Below, piece by piece: positions 1-8,011 of a DNA stretch of 64,000 nt. Made by a program: the position numbers and the translations under genes. The stretch is from Alicycliphilus sp. UBA6560. Lineage in GTDB: Bacteria > Pseudomonadota > Gammaproteobacteria > Burkholderiales > Burkholderiaceae_C. The stretch's first letter is position 1. Each line of letters begins with the position of its first letter. The notes beneath the pieces are model-generated. The model was not told the DNA's origin. It saw nothing but the letters and a program-made list of their open reading frames with translations, and made no database searches. Location of the stretch: contig DJJU01000007.1 of the NCBI GenBank assembly GCA_002434305.1, positions 62,001 through 126,000 of the forward strand, read 5' to 3'.

Positions 1-808
1 CCTGGTAGCCGCCCGAGCGGCTGTAGATCTGCGAGTTGATGCCCACCACCTCGCCGCGCGCGTTGAACAGCGGGCCGCCGGAGTTGCCCGGGTTCACCGC
101 CACGTCGGTCTGGATGAAGGGCACGGCGCTGTCGTCGGGCAGGGCCCGGCCCTTGGCGCTGACCACGCCGGCCGTCACGCTGTTCTCGAAGCCGAAGGGC
201 GAGCCGATGGCCAGCACCCATTCGCCCACGGCCAGCGACTTGGTGCTGCCCAGGCGCACGGTGGGCAGATGGGTCGCATCGATTTTGAGCACGGCCACGT
301 CGGTCTGCGGGTCGGCGCCCAGCACCTTGGCGCGGAACTCGCGCCGGTCGGTCAGCTTGACGGTGACCTCGTCGGCGCCCTTGACCACGTGGGCGTTGGT
401 CAGCACCACGCCGTCAGGGCTGACGATGAAGCCCGAGCCCTGGCCGCGCACCGGCACGTTCTGCGGCATGCGCGGGCCCTGCGGCGACATGCCGAAGCGG
501 CGGAAGAACTCCTGCATGGGGTCGGGCACGCCGCTGTCCTCGTCATCGTCGCCCGCGGCCAGGGCCGTGCGGCGCGTGCCGCTGACGCTGATGTTGACCA
601 CGGCCGGGCCGTTCTGGGCCGTGATGGCGGCAAAGCTGGGCAGGGCCTCGCCGCCCGCCTGCAGGGCGGGCACGGGGGCGATGGCCGGGGGCGCCGCCAT
701 GGCGCGCGCCGGGTGGCTGCCGATCAGCCCGGCGCCCGTGGCGCCCAGCGCGCCGGCGGCCACCAGGGCCAGGATCAGTCTGCGGGGGGTGGAGGTGAGG
801 GTGTTCAT
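1..808 (-). CDS. DegP/DegQ-type periplasmic serine protease (3' part missing)
   Basis: Trypsin-like protease of the Do/DegP/MucD family, acting on misfolded envelope proteins. The gene starts at the ATG at 808 and runs off the left edge, so only about 269 residues are visible. The first 36 or so residues form a signal peptide ending near SHPARA. The catalytic triad is visible: His about residue 140 (in NAHVV), Asp about 170 (in QTDVAVL), and Ser about 243 (in GNSGGP). The C-terminal PDZ domains would lie outside the window. A disordered stretch near residues 68-80 is rich in Asp and Glu. Family assignment is firm; which Do paralogue it is cannot be decided from the visible part. Confidence 0.93.
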   Translation of the reverse strand, partial: MNTLTSTPRRLILALVAAGALGATGAGLIGSHPARAMAAPPAIAPVPALQAGGEALPSFAAITAQNGPAVVNISVSGTRRTALAAGDDDEDSGVPDPMQEFFRRFGMSPQGPRMPQNVPVRGQGSGFIVSPDGVVLTNAHVVKGADEVTVKLTDRREFRAKVLGADPQTDVAVLKIDATHLPTVRLGSTKSLAVGEWVLAIGSPFGFENSVTAGVVSAKGRALPDDSAVPFIQTDVAVNPGNSGGPLFNARGEVVGINSQIYSRSGGYQ

Positions 809-902
809 GGCCTGCCTTTCAAGCGTGGTGATCACGATGAAAGGCAGTGTGCGCGGCGGCGCTTAAGCCAATCTTAGGTGGCGGCGAAACCCAGGTTTAT
901 TC

Positions 903-952
903 AAAATTGATAGCTGCCAGCGCTTGTCCAGAAAGGGTTGGAGGCCGATTTT
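903..952 (+). repeat. Dispersed intergenic dyad repeat, copy A
   Basis: Intergenic copy of the repeat family whose core reads TGATAGCTGCCAGCGCTTG, followed by a degenerate right arm and GGAGGCC. It lies between the degP-like gene and arsC. The left arm is intact, and the right arm (GGGTTGG in place of GCGCTGG) has decayed. Confidence 0.6.
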
Positions 953-954
953 GC

Positions 955-1335
955 TTACAAAATCTCCAGCACCCGCTCGGGCGGGCGGCACAGCAGCGCG
1001 CCGCGCGGGGTGACGACGATGGGGCGGTTCAGCAGCTCGGGGTGGCCGGCCACGGCGGCGATCAGCTCCTCGTCGCTGCGCGCCGCATCCTGCAGGCCCA
1101 GGTCGGCGTAGGCGGCCTCCTTGCTGCGCAGCAGCTCGCGCACCGGCACGCCCAGGCGCGCCACCAGGGCGCGCAGCTGCGCCGCGTCCAGCGGCTGGGC
1201 GAGGTAGTCCACGATAGTCGGCTCGATGCCGCGTTCGCGCAGCAGCGCCAGCGCGCCGCGCGAATTGCTGCAGCGGGCGTTGTGGTAGATGGTGATGTCG
1301 GGCCGGGCGGTGGCCGGGGTCGTCGTGCTCGTCAT
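955..1335 (-). CDS. arsC: Arsenate reductase, glutaredoxin-linked ArsC/Spx-like
   Basis: 126-residue thioredoxin-fold protein of the ArsC family, which reduces arsenate to arsenite using glutathione and glutaredoxin. The N-terminal motif YHNARCSNSR places the catalytic Cys at about residue 21, and the conserved C-terminal segment LNRPIVV and a following Arg-containing loop are present. It lies 16 bp downstream of fbpB on the same strand, so it may be read from that promoter. No arsR, arsB or other arsenic genes are nearby, so a housekeeping YffB/ArsC role is possible. Confidence 0.85.
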   Translation of the reverse strand: MTSTTTPATARPDITIYHNARCSNSRGALALLRERGIEPTIVDYLAQPLDAAQLRALVARLGVPVRELLRSKEAAYADLGLQDAARSDEELIAAVAGHPELLNRPIVVTPRGALLCRPPERVLEIL

Positions 1336-1351
1336 GCCGGCCAGTGTAGGT

Positions 1352-2986
1352 TCAGCGCCGCGCGGCGCGCAGGGTGCGGCTGAGCAGGATCACCGGCACC
1401 AGGCCCACGGCCACCAGCGCCAGCGAGGGCAGCGCCGCCTCGCCCAGGCGCTCGTCGCGCGCCAGCTGGTAGGCCACTACGGCCAGGGTGTCGCTGTTGA
1501 AGGGGCGCAGCACCATGGTGGCGGGCAGCTCCTTCATCACGTCCACGAAGACCAGCAGCGCGGCCGCCGCGGCCGAGCGCTTGAGCAGCGGCCAGTGCAC
1601 GCGCGCCAGCAGCCGCGTGCCGCCCACGCCCAGCATGCGCGAGGAGTCGTCCAGACTCATGGGAATGCGCGCGTAGCCGCTTTGCACCGACTGCAGCGCC
1701 ACGGCGCAAAAGCGCACCAGGTAGGCCCAGACGATGCCCACGGCCGTGGCGGTGAGCAGCGCAGGCACGCGCGCCTCGGGCCAGGCCGCCTGCACCCAGC
1801 CCACGGGCAGCAGCAGGCCGACGACGATGACGGCGCCGGGCACGGCGTAGCCCAGGCTGGCCAGCCGCACCACGGCGCGGGTGAAGGTGTCGCGGCTTCG
1901 GCGCACGGCGAAGGCCAGTACGAAGGAGATGGCCACCGCCAGGGCCGCCGTGATGGACCCCAAGCGCACGCTGTTGCCGGCCCATTCGATGAAGCGGCCC
2001 CAGGGCAGCACCGACCAGTCGGCCGCCAGCGGACGCAGCATGAACAGCACCGGCGCAAAAAAGCCCATGACCACCGGCACCAGGCACACGCCCCAGGCCA
2101 GCGCCACGCCCCAGCCGGCCAGCGGCTGCGGCTGGGCCTCGGCCGAGCCCGCGCGTCCCACGCCGCCGGCGGCAAAGCGCATGCGCCGCTGGGCGCGCAG
2201 CTCCAGGTGCAAAAGCAGCGCCACCAGCACCAGCAAGATGGTTGCCAGCTGCGCGGCGGCCAGGCGGTCGTCCATGGCCAGCCACGCCTTGTAGATGCCC
2301 ACGGTGAAGGTCTGGATGCCGAAATAGCTGGTCACGCCGAAGTCCGCCAGCGTCTCCATCAGCACCAGCGCCACGCCGGCGGCCACGGCCGGGCGCGCCA
2401 GCGGCAGCGCCACCTGCATGATGCGCCGCCCGGGCGAAGCACCCAGCAGGCGCGCCGCCTCCATCAGGTGCGCCGCGCGCTCGGACAACGCCGTGCGCGC
2501 CAGCAGATACACGTAGGGGTAGAGCGAGAAAATGAACACCCACACGGCCCCCCACAGGCTGCGCACCTCGGGCAGCAGCCGGCCTTCGAGGCCGAAGGTC
2601 TCGCGCAGCCAGACCTGTAGCGGGCCGCTGAACTGCAGGAAGTCGGTATAGGCGTAGGCCGTCACGTAGGCCGGCATGGCCAGGGGCAGCAGCAGCAGCC
2701 ACTCCATGAGGCGACGGCCGGGAAAGTCGAACAGCGTCACGGCGGCCGCGCCAGCCGTGCCCACCACGGCCGCGCCCAGGGCCACGGCCAGGCCCAGCCA
2801 GACGGTGGTCCACAGGTATTCGGGCAGCACGGTGGCGGCCATCTCACGCACGATGGCGCCGGCCTGCTGGCCTGCGGTCGTACCGGGGAGCCAGGCCGAG
2901 AACACGGTGAGCACCGGCAGCACCAGAGCCAACGCCAGCAGCATCAGGAAGACAGTGCGCAGCGGCGCGGCGAGGGAGCGGTGCAA
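1352..2986 (-). CDS. fbpB: Ferric iron ABC transporter permease, FbpB type
   Basis: Integral membrane permease made of two fused six-helix halves, as usual for the FbpB/SfuB family (about 540 residues). It would pass Fe3+ from a periplasmic binding protein into the cytoplasm using FbpC. Many hydrophobic segments are visible, with permease EAA-like loops in each half (MEAARLLGASPGRR near the middle and a related loop near the C-terminus). The start is uncertain: no good Shine-Dalgarno is seen. I place it at a TTG at 2986; the ATG at 2944 is an alternative. The open frame reaches 3064, but that would run into the Fur-box-like site. No binding-protein gene is adjacent. Confidence 0.88.
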   Translation of the reverse strand: MHRSLAAPLRTVFLMLLALALVLPVLTVFSAWLPGTTAGQQAGAIVREMAATVLPEYLWTTVWLGLAVALGAAVVGTAGAAAVTLFDFPGRRLMEWLLLLPLAMPAYVTAYAYTDFLQFSGPLQVWLRETFGLEGRLLPEVRSLWGAVWVFIFSLYPYVYLLARTALSERAAHLMEAARLLGASPGRRIMQVALPLARPAVAAGVALVLMETLADFGVTSYFGIQTFTVGIYKAWLAMDDRLAAAQLATILLVLVALLLHLELRAQRRMRFAAGGVGRAGSAEAQPQPLAGWGVALAWGVCLVPVVMGFFAPVLFMLRPLAADWSVLPWGRFIEWAGNSVRLGSITAALAVAISFVLAFAVRRSRDTFTRAVVRLASLGYAVPGAVIVVGLLLPVGWVQAAWPEARVPALLTATAVGIVWAYLVRFCAVALQSVQSGYARIPMSLDDSSRMLGVGGTRLLARVHWPLLKRSAAAAALLVFVDVMKELPATMVLRPFNSDTLAVVAYQLARDERLGEAALPSLALVAVGLVPVILLSRTLRAARR

Positions 2987-3063
2987 AGGAAAAAGCGGGA
3001 GGTGGAGAAAGGACGGGCGCCCGGCGCCCGCACGGCACGCCGGCGCGGCGGCCGGGCAATGCA

Positions 3064-3100
3064 AATGGGAACGATTCTACGCGGCAAGGCGCCTAGAATC
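3064..3100. promoter_or_regulatory. Fur-box-like operator between divergent fbpB and fbpC
   Basis: AATGGGAACGATTCT at 3064-3078 matches 13 of the first 15 positions of the classical proteobacterial Fur site AATGAGAATGATTCTCATT. Overlapping it is a perfect inverted repeat, GATTCTA (3073-3079) and TAGAATC (3094-3100). The site sits between two divergent iron-transport genes and just upstream of the fbpC start. Fur control is inferred from match and position. Confidence 0.55.
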
Positions 3101-3106
3101 CGGCCC

Positions 3107-4171
3107 ATGTTCCTGGAAGTTTCCCAACTGGACGTGCGCTACGGCGCGCGGGCGCAGGCCGCCGTGCACGATGTGACCCTGGGCCTGGCCGCCGGCGAGA
3201 TCGGCGTGCTGATCGGCCCCTCGGGCTGCGGCAAGACCACGCTGCTGCGCGCCGTGGCCGGGCTGGAGCCGGTGGCCGGCGGCAGCATCCGGCTGGGCGG
3301 CGAACTGGTGGGCGCGCCGGGGCGCAGCCTGCCGCCGGAGGAGCGGCGCATCGGCATGGTGTTCCAGGACTACGCCCTGTTCCCGCACCTGTCCGTGGGC
3401 CGCAACGTGGCCTTCGGCGTGCACGGCCTGCCCCGGCCCGAGCAGGAGCAGCGCGTGCGCGAGGCGCTGGCGCTGGTCGGCCTGGAGGGCAGCCAGGGCC
3501 GTTTTCCGCACGAGTTGTCGGGCGGGCAGCAGCAGCGCGTGGCGCTGGCGCGCGCCCTGGCGCCGCGTCCACGCCTGATGCTGCTGGACGAGCCCTTCTC
3601 TAACCTGGACGTGGACCTGCGCGAGCGCCTGGCGCACGAGGTGCGCGCCATCTTGAAGGCGGCCGGCGCCACGGCGCTGTTCGTCACGCACGACCAGATG
3701 GAAGCCTTTGCCATTGGCGACCGCATCGGTGTGCTGGAGAGCGGCCACCTGCACCAGTGGGACGACGCTTATGCCCTGTACCACCGTCCGGCCACGCGCT
3801 TCGTGGCCAGCTTCATCGGCCACGGTGTGTTCGCCCCGGCCGAACTGGTGAGCCAGGGCGGTCACGTGGTGGCGCGCACGCCGCTGGGGGACCTGACCGA
3901 CATCGACGGCTGCCCCCTGCCCTCGGCCTACGACCTGGGCCTGTGCGACGTGCTGCTGCGCCCGGACGATGTGGTGCACGAGGACGGCGCGCCGGTGCAG
4001 GCGCGGGTGCTGCGCAAGTCCTTTCGCGGGGCGGAGTTCCTGTACACGCTGGAGCTGGCCGGCGGCCTGACGGTGATGGCCCACGTGCCCAGCCACCATG
4101 ACCACGCCGTGGGCGAGTGGATAGGTATCCGCCCGCAGGTGGACCACGTGGTCACCTTCGCCCGGACCTGA
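3107..4171 (+). CDS. fbpC: Ferric iron ABC transporter ATP-binding protein, FbpC type
   Basis: 354-residue ABC ATPase. Walker A (GPSGCGKTT, about residues 37-45), a Q-loop (VFQDYALFPH), the signature LSGGQQQR near 137, Walker B (LMLLDEP near 157-163) and the switch His in FVTHDQ are all intact. The C-terminal third is a TOBE-like regulatory domain typical of iron and molybdate importers. I chose the ATG at 3107 because translation from there begins directly with the conserved ABC fold. The frame is open back to 2981, but the extra residues are low-complexity and overlap the operator. It is divergent from fbpB and presumably works with it. Confidence 0.92.
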   Translation: MFLEVSQLDVRYGARAQAAVHDVTLGLAAGEIGVLIGPSGCGKTTLLRAVAGLEPVAGGSIRLGGELVGAPGRSLPPEERRIGMVFQDYALFPHLSVGRNVAFGVHGLPRPEQEQRVREALALVGLEGSQGRFPHELSGGQQQRVALARALAPRPRLMLLDEPFSNLDVDLRERLAHEVRAILKAAGATALFVTHDQMEAFAIGDRIGVLESGHLHQWDDAYALYHRPATRFVASFIGHGVFAPAELVSQGGHVVARTPLGDLTDIDGCPLPSAYDLGLCDVLLRPDDVVHEDGAPVQARVLRKSFRGAEFLYTLELAGGLTVMAHVPSHHDHAVGEWIGIRPQVDHVVTFART

Positions 4172-4195
4172 GCCGGGCGCGGGCGGGAACCCCCA

Positions 4196-5401
4196 TCAGG
4201 GCTGCTTGGCGGCCGGGCGCTGCAGGCGCTCCAGCGCGCCCAGGTCGATCTGTGCCATGGCGGCCTGCACCTGATCGAAGGGCACGTTCGTGCCCTCCAC
4301 GCTGACCAGCACGCCGTTCTTCAGGATGGCGCGCAGCTCGGCGTGGCTGCCGTCCTTGGCGTAGCTTTGCTGCATGGTGCGGCCGTTGTCCTGCCAGGTC
4401 TTCTCCACCGAATCCTGCGTCTCGCTCTCGCCCTGCACCAGGCCGGCCATCTGCGCCAGCTGGCCCATGGGACCGCCATCCACGATGGAAACGTTGACCG
4501 TGCGCTCGCCGCTGCCGTATTCGGCCTCGGCCTGGCTGATGGCCAGGCCCAGGGCCGCGCCGTCGTGTACGTTGAAAGAGGTGCGCGGCAGTCCGGCCAC
4601 GCTGGCAGGCAGGGCCGCCTTGAGGGCCGCCACGCCTGCCGAAGAAGTACCAGCGGCAGCGGCACCCGCGCCGGGCGCGCCGCCTGATTGCGCCGCCTGG
4701 GTGGCCTTGTCCGCGGCCTCCTGCATTTTCCTGCCCATCTCTTCCAGTCGGGCGGTATCCACCGTCACCCGGCCCTGCGGCGTGTCAATGGACACGGCGG
4801 GCGCCCCGCCCGAGCCGCCCATCAGCCCCGGCGCACTGGGCGTGACCAGCGACACCACGGCGCCCATCACCAGGCCCATGGCCAGCGCTGCCAGCACCAC
4901 CACGGCCGTGTAAGGCAGCGCTCGGGCGGCAGGACTGCGCATCAGCACCGGCAGACCCAGGTACAGCAGGTACAGCGAATACAGCGCCGCCACCAGGCCC
5001 AGGATGGCCAGCAGTGGCAACAGACTGAACACACCGCCCAGCATGGCGGCCGTGCTGGCATACACCGCCACCTTCAGCGCCTGCAGCGGGTTGCGAGTGC
5101 CGCCGAACGTGGGCGCCAGTGCGTTGATCACCAGCGACAGCACGTACACCCCGATGATGCTGAGCACATAGGACAGCACCATGCTGGCCAACCCCGAGGC
5201 GAATGGCACGCGAAAGCGATACCCCATGCCGCCCACGCCGATCAGCGACAAGCCGATAAAGCCGCACACGGCAGGGATGGCCGCCAGGATCATCAGGTAG
5301 CCGGTGAACAGCTGACCGGTGGTGGCCGGCTCGGTGTCGATGGCGGCCCAGGCCTCGCGTGGCCTGAGCAAGATGGCGGTTGCGCGTTCTACGAGTCCCA
5401 T
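4196..5401 (-). CDS. Yip1-domain inner-membrane protein
   Basis: 401-residue membrane protein beginning MGLVERATAILLRPREAW, the characteristic start of bacterial Yip1-family proteins. About five hydrophobic segments occupy the first 220 residues. A soluble C-terminal part follows, with an Ala/Gly-rich linker near residues 255-275. The start at 5401 is supported by a clear upstream GGAGGGG. The function of this family in bacteria is not established. The C-terminal domain looks like a small folded unit rather than a known enzyme. The gene ends 25 bp from the convergent fbpC. Confidence 0.75.
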   Translation of the reverse strand: MGLVERATAILLRPREAWAAIDTEPATTGQLFTGYLMILAAIPAVCGFIGLSLIGVGGMGYRFRVPFASGLASMVLSYVLSIIGVYVLSLVINALAPTFGGTRNPLQALKVAVYASTAAMLGGVFSLLPLLAILGLVAALYSLYLLYLGLPVLMRSPAARALPYTAVVVLAALAMGLVMGAVVSLVTPSAPGLMGGSGGAPAVSIDTPQGRVTVDTARLEEMGRKMQEAADKATQAAQSGGAPGAGAAAAGTSSAGVAALKAALPASVAGLPRTSFNVHDGAALGLAISQAEAEYGSGERTVNVSIVDGGPMGQLAQMAGLVQGESETQDSVEKTWQDNGRTMQQSYAKDGSHAELRAILKNGVLVSVEGTNVPFDQVQAAMAQIDLGALERLQRPAAKQP

Positions 5402-5545
5402 GGTGTCCCCTCCTTGTCCATTTGTTTGCGGTTTACCGATGCCAAGCGCCAAGCCGCGCTTGGCGAGGCGCGAACCTTAGCCCAGCACAGTGACACCTGC
5501 GCCCATGCAAACAGAAAGTTACAGCCTGCTCGTGGCGCCTACGCG

Positions 5546-6307
5546 TCAGCCCTGGCGCAACCGCTCCACGCCCGCCTGCAGCGACCGCGCCCAGGCGCGT
5601 CGGTCACGGCCGGCCGACGGCTCGGGCTCGCCAAAGTGCACCTGCGCCACCAGCGCTGGCGCGGCCAGGGTGCGCCAGACGGCGCGCAACAGGCTCTCGT
5701 CGCCCGGCCAGCAGGGCGCGTAGCTGGGCGCGCCGCTGGCGGCGTCGGCAAAGCCCAGGGCCACGGGCTGCACCGGCGCGCCGCTGGCGATGGCCGACTG
5801 CAGCAAATTGGCGTGGAAAGGCAGCAGCGCTCGCCCGTCGCCCGTCGTGCCCTCGGGAAAGACGGCCAGCACCTGGCCTTGCTCCAGCGCGCCGCGCATC
5901 AGCTCCAGCGTGCGCAGCATGCCGCGGCGCGACTCGCGCGCCAGGTAGAGCGTGCCGGCGGCGGTGGCCAGGGTGCCCACCAGCGGCCAGTCCTGCACGT
6001 CGTCCTTGGAGACGAAGCGGCAGTAGCGCGCCGCGTGCAGCATGGGGATGTCCAGCCAGGACGAGTGGTTGGCCACCAGCAGCACCGGCCCGGCCAGGGG
6101 CGGCGTGCCGCGCACCTGCAGCCGGATGCCGGCACGGCCCAGCAGCGCCAGCGACCAGGCCTGCACGCGGGCCTGGCGCTGGTCCTCCTGCAGCCGGGGA
6201 AAGCGCAGCGCCACAATGGCCAGGCCCTGCAGCAGGTGGGCGGCGATGCGGGCCAGCCGCCACAGCGCGCGCAGCGTGCGCCCAGCGCGCAGGCCGAGAC
6301 GGCCCAC
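5546..6307 (-). CDS. plsC: 1-acylglycerol-3-phosphate O-acyltransferase, PlsC family
   Basis: 253-residue membrane-associated acyltransferase making phosphatidic acid from lysophosphatidic acid. The HX4D catalytic motif is seen as NHSSWLD, and the acceptor-binding motif as FPEGTTGDG. An N-terminal hydrophobic segment (LARIAAHLLQGLAIVAL) would anchor it. The start is inferred to be the GTG at 6307, four bases after the pyrX stop, implying translational coupling. The open frame continues far into pyrX, but that part is not protein-like. As the last gene of the pyr string, it lies downstream of the IS110 insertion. Confidence 0.88.
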   Translation of the reverse strand: MGRLGLRAGRTLRALWRLARIAAHLLQGLAIVALRFPRLQEDQRQARVQAWSLALLGRAGIRLQVRGTPPLAGPVLLVANHSSWLDIPMLHAARYCRFVSKDDVQDWPLVGTLATAAGTLYLARESRRGMLRTLELMRGALEQGQVLAVFPEGTTGDGRALLPFHANLLQSAIASGAPVQPVALGFADAASGAPSYAPCWPGDESLLRAVWRTLAAPALVAQVHFGEPEPSAGRDRRAWARSLQAGVERLRQG

Positions 6308-6311
6308 CTTC

Positions 6312-7604
6312 TCAGCGCTCGAACGCGATCTGTCCGCCCACCAGGGTGGTGCGCACGCGCGCCGGCAATTCGTAGCCGGAGAACGGCGTGTGCCGGCCCT
6401 GGCTGGCCAGGGCGTCGGCCTGCACCGTCCAGTGGGCGCCGGGGTCGACGACGCACAGGTCGCCCACGCCGCCCTCGGCGATGCGGCCCACGCTGGCCTG
6501 CAGCGTGCCCAGCGACGCGCCCAGCACCCGTGCCGGCTCGGCGGTGATGGCCGCCAGCGCGCGCGCCAAAGGCACGCCGGCGTCCTGCGACCACTTGACG
6601 GCCACGGACAGCAGCAGCTCCAGCCCGGTGGCGCCGGCCTCGGCCTCGGCAAAGGGCAGCGCCTTGGCGTCATCGTCCACCGGCGTGTGGTCGGAAACCA
6701 GCGCGTCGATGGTGCCGTCGGCCAAGCCGGCGGACAGCGCCTCGCGGTCGCGCTGCTGGCGCAGCACGGGCGTGAGGCGCGCGCGGCTGTCGAAGTAGCC
6801 GATGTCGGTGTCGGTGAACATGAGCGAGTTGATGCTCACGTCGCAGCTGACGGCCAGGCCCGCCGCCTTGGCCTGGCGCACCAGCTCCACCCCGGCACTG
6901 CTGGACAGGCGGCACAGGTGCACGCGCGCACCGGTGCTCTTCATCAGCTCGAAGATGGTGTGCAGCGCGATGGTCTCGGCCGCCACGGGCACGCCCGACA
7001 GGCCCATGCGCGTGGCCAGCGGGCCGCTGGCGGCCACGCCGCGGCCCAGGTGCAGTTCCTGCGGGCGCAGCCAGACGGTGTAGCCGAAGGTGGCGGCGTA
7101 CTGCAGCGCGCGCTGCAGCACCTGGGTGCTGGGCAGTTGCACCTCGGCCTGGGAAAAGCCCACGCAGCCGGCCTCGGTCAGCTCGGCCATCTCGGTCAGC
7201 ACCTCGCCGGCCAGGCCGCGCGTGAGCGCCCCCAGCGGGAACAGGCGCGCCTGATGCAGCTTCTCGGCGCGGAACTTCAGCATCTGCACCAGGCCGGGCT
7301 CGTCCAGCACCGGGTCGGTGTCGGGCGGGCAGACCAGGCTGGTCACGCCGCCGGCCACGGCCGCGGCCATTTCGGATTCGAGCATGCCCTCGTGCTCGTA
7401 GCCGGGTTCGCGCAGCCGCGCAGCCAGGTCCACCAGGCCGGGCAGGACCAGGCAGCCGCTGGCGTCGATGCGCCGCGCGGGCATGAAGCCCTCGGGCAGC
7501 CGGTCCACGGCGATGATGCGCCCGGCCGCCAGCGCCACGCTGCACACCTTGTCCAGCCCGCTGGCGGGGTCGATGACGCGGCCGTTCTCGATCAGGATTT
7601 TCAT
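6312..7604 (-). CDS. pyrX: Dihydroorotase-like protein, probably non-catalytic (PyrX/PyrC')
   Basis: 430-residue protein with the full amidohydrolase fold of type I dihydroorotase. The usual zinc-binding segment DLHVHLREPG reads DLAARLREPG, so both His ligands of the HxH motif are gone. The usual FSDDG segment reads FSQAE. The downstream DHTP motif is retained. Loss of HxH is the mark of the pseudo-dihydroorotase that forms a structural complex with PyrB in Pseudomonas. Proximity to pyrR-pyrB supports this, so the real dihydroorotase should be elsewhere in the genome. IS110 has been inserted between this gene and pyrB. Confidence 0.85.
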   Translation of the reverse strand: MKILIENGRVIDPASGLDKVCSVALAAGRIIAVDRLPEGFMPARRIDASGCLVLPGLVDLAARLREPGYEHEGMLESEMAAAVAGGVTSLVCPPDTDPVLDEPGLVQMLKFRAEKLHQARLFPLGALTRGLAGEVLTEMAELTEAGCVGFSQAEVQLPSTQVLQRALQYAATFGYTVWLRPQELHLGRGVAASGPLATRMGLSGVPVAAETIALHTIFELMKSTGARVHLCRLSSSAGVELVRQAKAAGLAVSCDVSINSLMFTDTDIGYFDSRARLTPVLRQQRDREALSAGLADGTIDALVSDHTPVDDDAKALPFAEAEAGATGLELLLSVAVKWSQDAGVPLARALAAITAEPARVLGASLGTLQASVGRIAEGGVGDLCVVDPGAHWTVQADALASQGRHTPFSGYELPARVRTTLVGGQIAFER

Positions 7605-7613
7605 GGTTTATCA

Positions 7614-7671
7614 GCCAAAGTGGCCGCTAACGCTTTCTGGATAAGCGCGAGCAGCTATAAAACATATAGCA
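7614..7671 (-). repeat. Dispersed intergenic dyad repeat, copy B
   Basis: Read on the minus strand, it contains TTTATAGCTGCTCGCGCTTATCC followed by AAAGCGTTAGCGGCC. This is a diverged member of the same family as copy A. It lies immediately upstream of the pyrX start. Confidence 0.55.
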
Positions 7672-7757
7672 AACCTTGCTTTCCGGGTCCGCTCGTTCGC
7701 GCACCCGTCAAGCCAGCAGCCGCCGTGGATCCGGCTGCGCCGGTCCACCAGCGGCGT

Positions 7758-7809
7758 CCCCCCTCCCTCGCGCAGCGCGGACAAAGAGGGGGGAAGGCGC
7801 GCAGCGCCT
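7758..7809. repeat. GC-rich palindromic intergenic element (left remnant of IS target)
   Basis: Inverted repeat CCCCCCTC (7758-7765) / GAGGGGGG (7786-7793), followed by a second hairpin GGCGC-GCA-GCGCC (7796-7808). The layout resembles REP-type elements. Joining 7809 directly to 8992 restores an uninterrupted GCGCAGCGC-CT-CAGGGGGG sequence, which I infer was the site before insertion. Confidence 0.55.
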
Positions 7810-7849
7810 TGTATCTTCTACCTGACCACCGCGGTAAAGTCTGACAGCC

Positions 7850-8011
7850 CTTGAGGCAGCCAGACCGGCCCGTGCAGTTTGGTAGCGACTTGGGTATTCA
7901 GGCCCGTCCCTGAGTACACAACGCACGTGTGCCGCGCTGGTCTTCATTGATCCCGAACGGTTACGCGCGCCTTCGCTGAGCGCGCATGTACAAGCATGGG
8001 AGTTGAAGATC
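7850..8011 (+). ncRNA. Predicted IS110 bridge RNA in the left end
   Basis: Two stem-loops with paired guide segments can be drawn. First loop: outer stem CGTGC-A-GTT (7871-7879) with AAC-GCACG (about 7920-7927). It encloses TAGCGACT (7883-7890), which resembles target left side CAGCGCCT (7802-7809), and CCCTGAG (7908-7914), complementary to target right side CTCAGGG (8990-8996). Second loop: outer stem GGTCTTCA (7939-7946) with TGAAGATC (8004-8011). It encloses ACGGTTAC (7957-7964, identical to the element's right end), hairpin GCGCGC/GCGCGC (7965-7985), and TACAAG (7989-7994, complementary to the left end). This matches the layout known for IS621. RNA ends are approximate. Confidence 0.65.

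Noticed and set aside
2987..3064. FbpB start at TTG 3064
   Set aside because: It would run into the Fur-box-like site and yields a Cys/Pro-rich stretch not typical of the family.
2981..3106. N-terminal extension of FbpC
   Set aside because: Low-complexity, overlaps the operator and is absent from the normal ABC fold.
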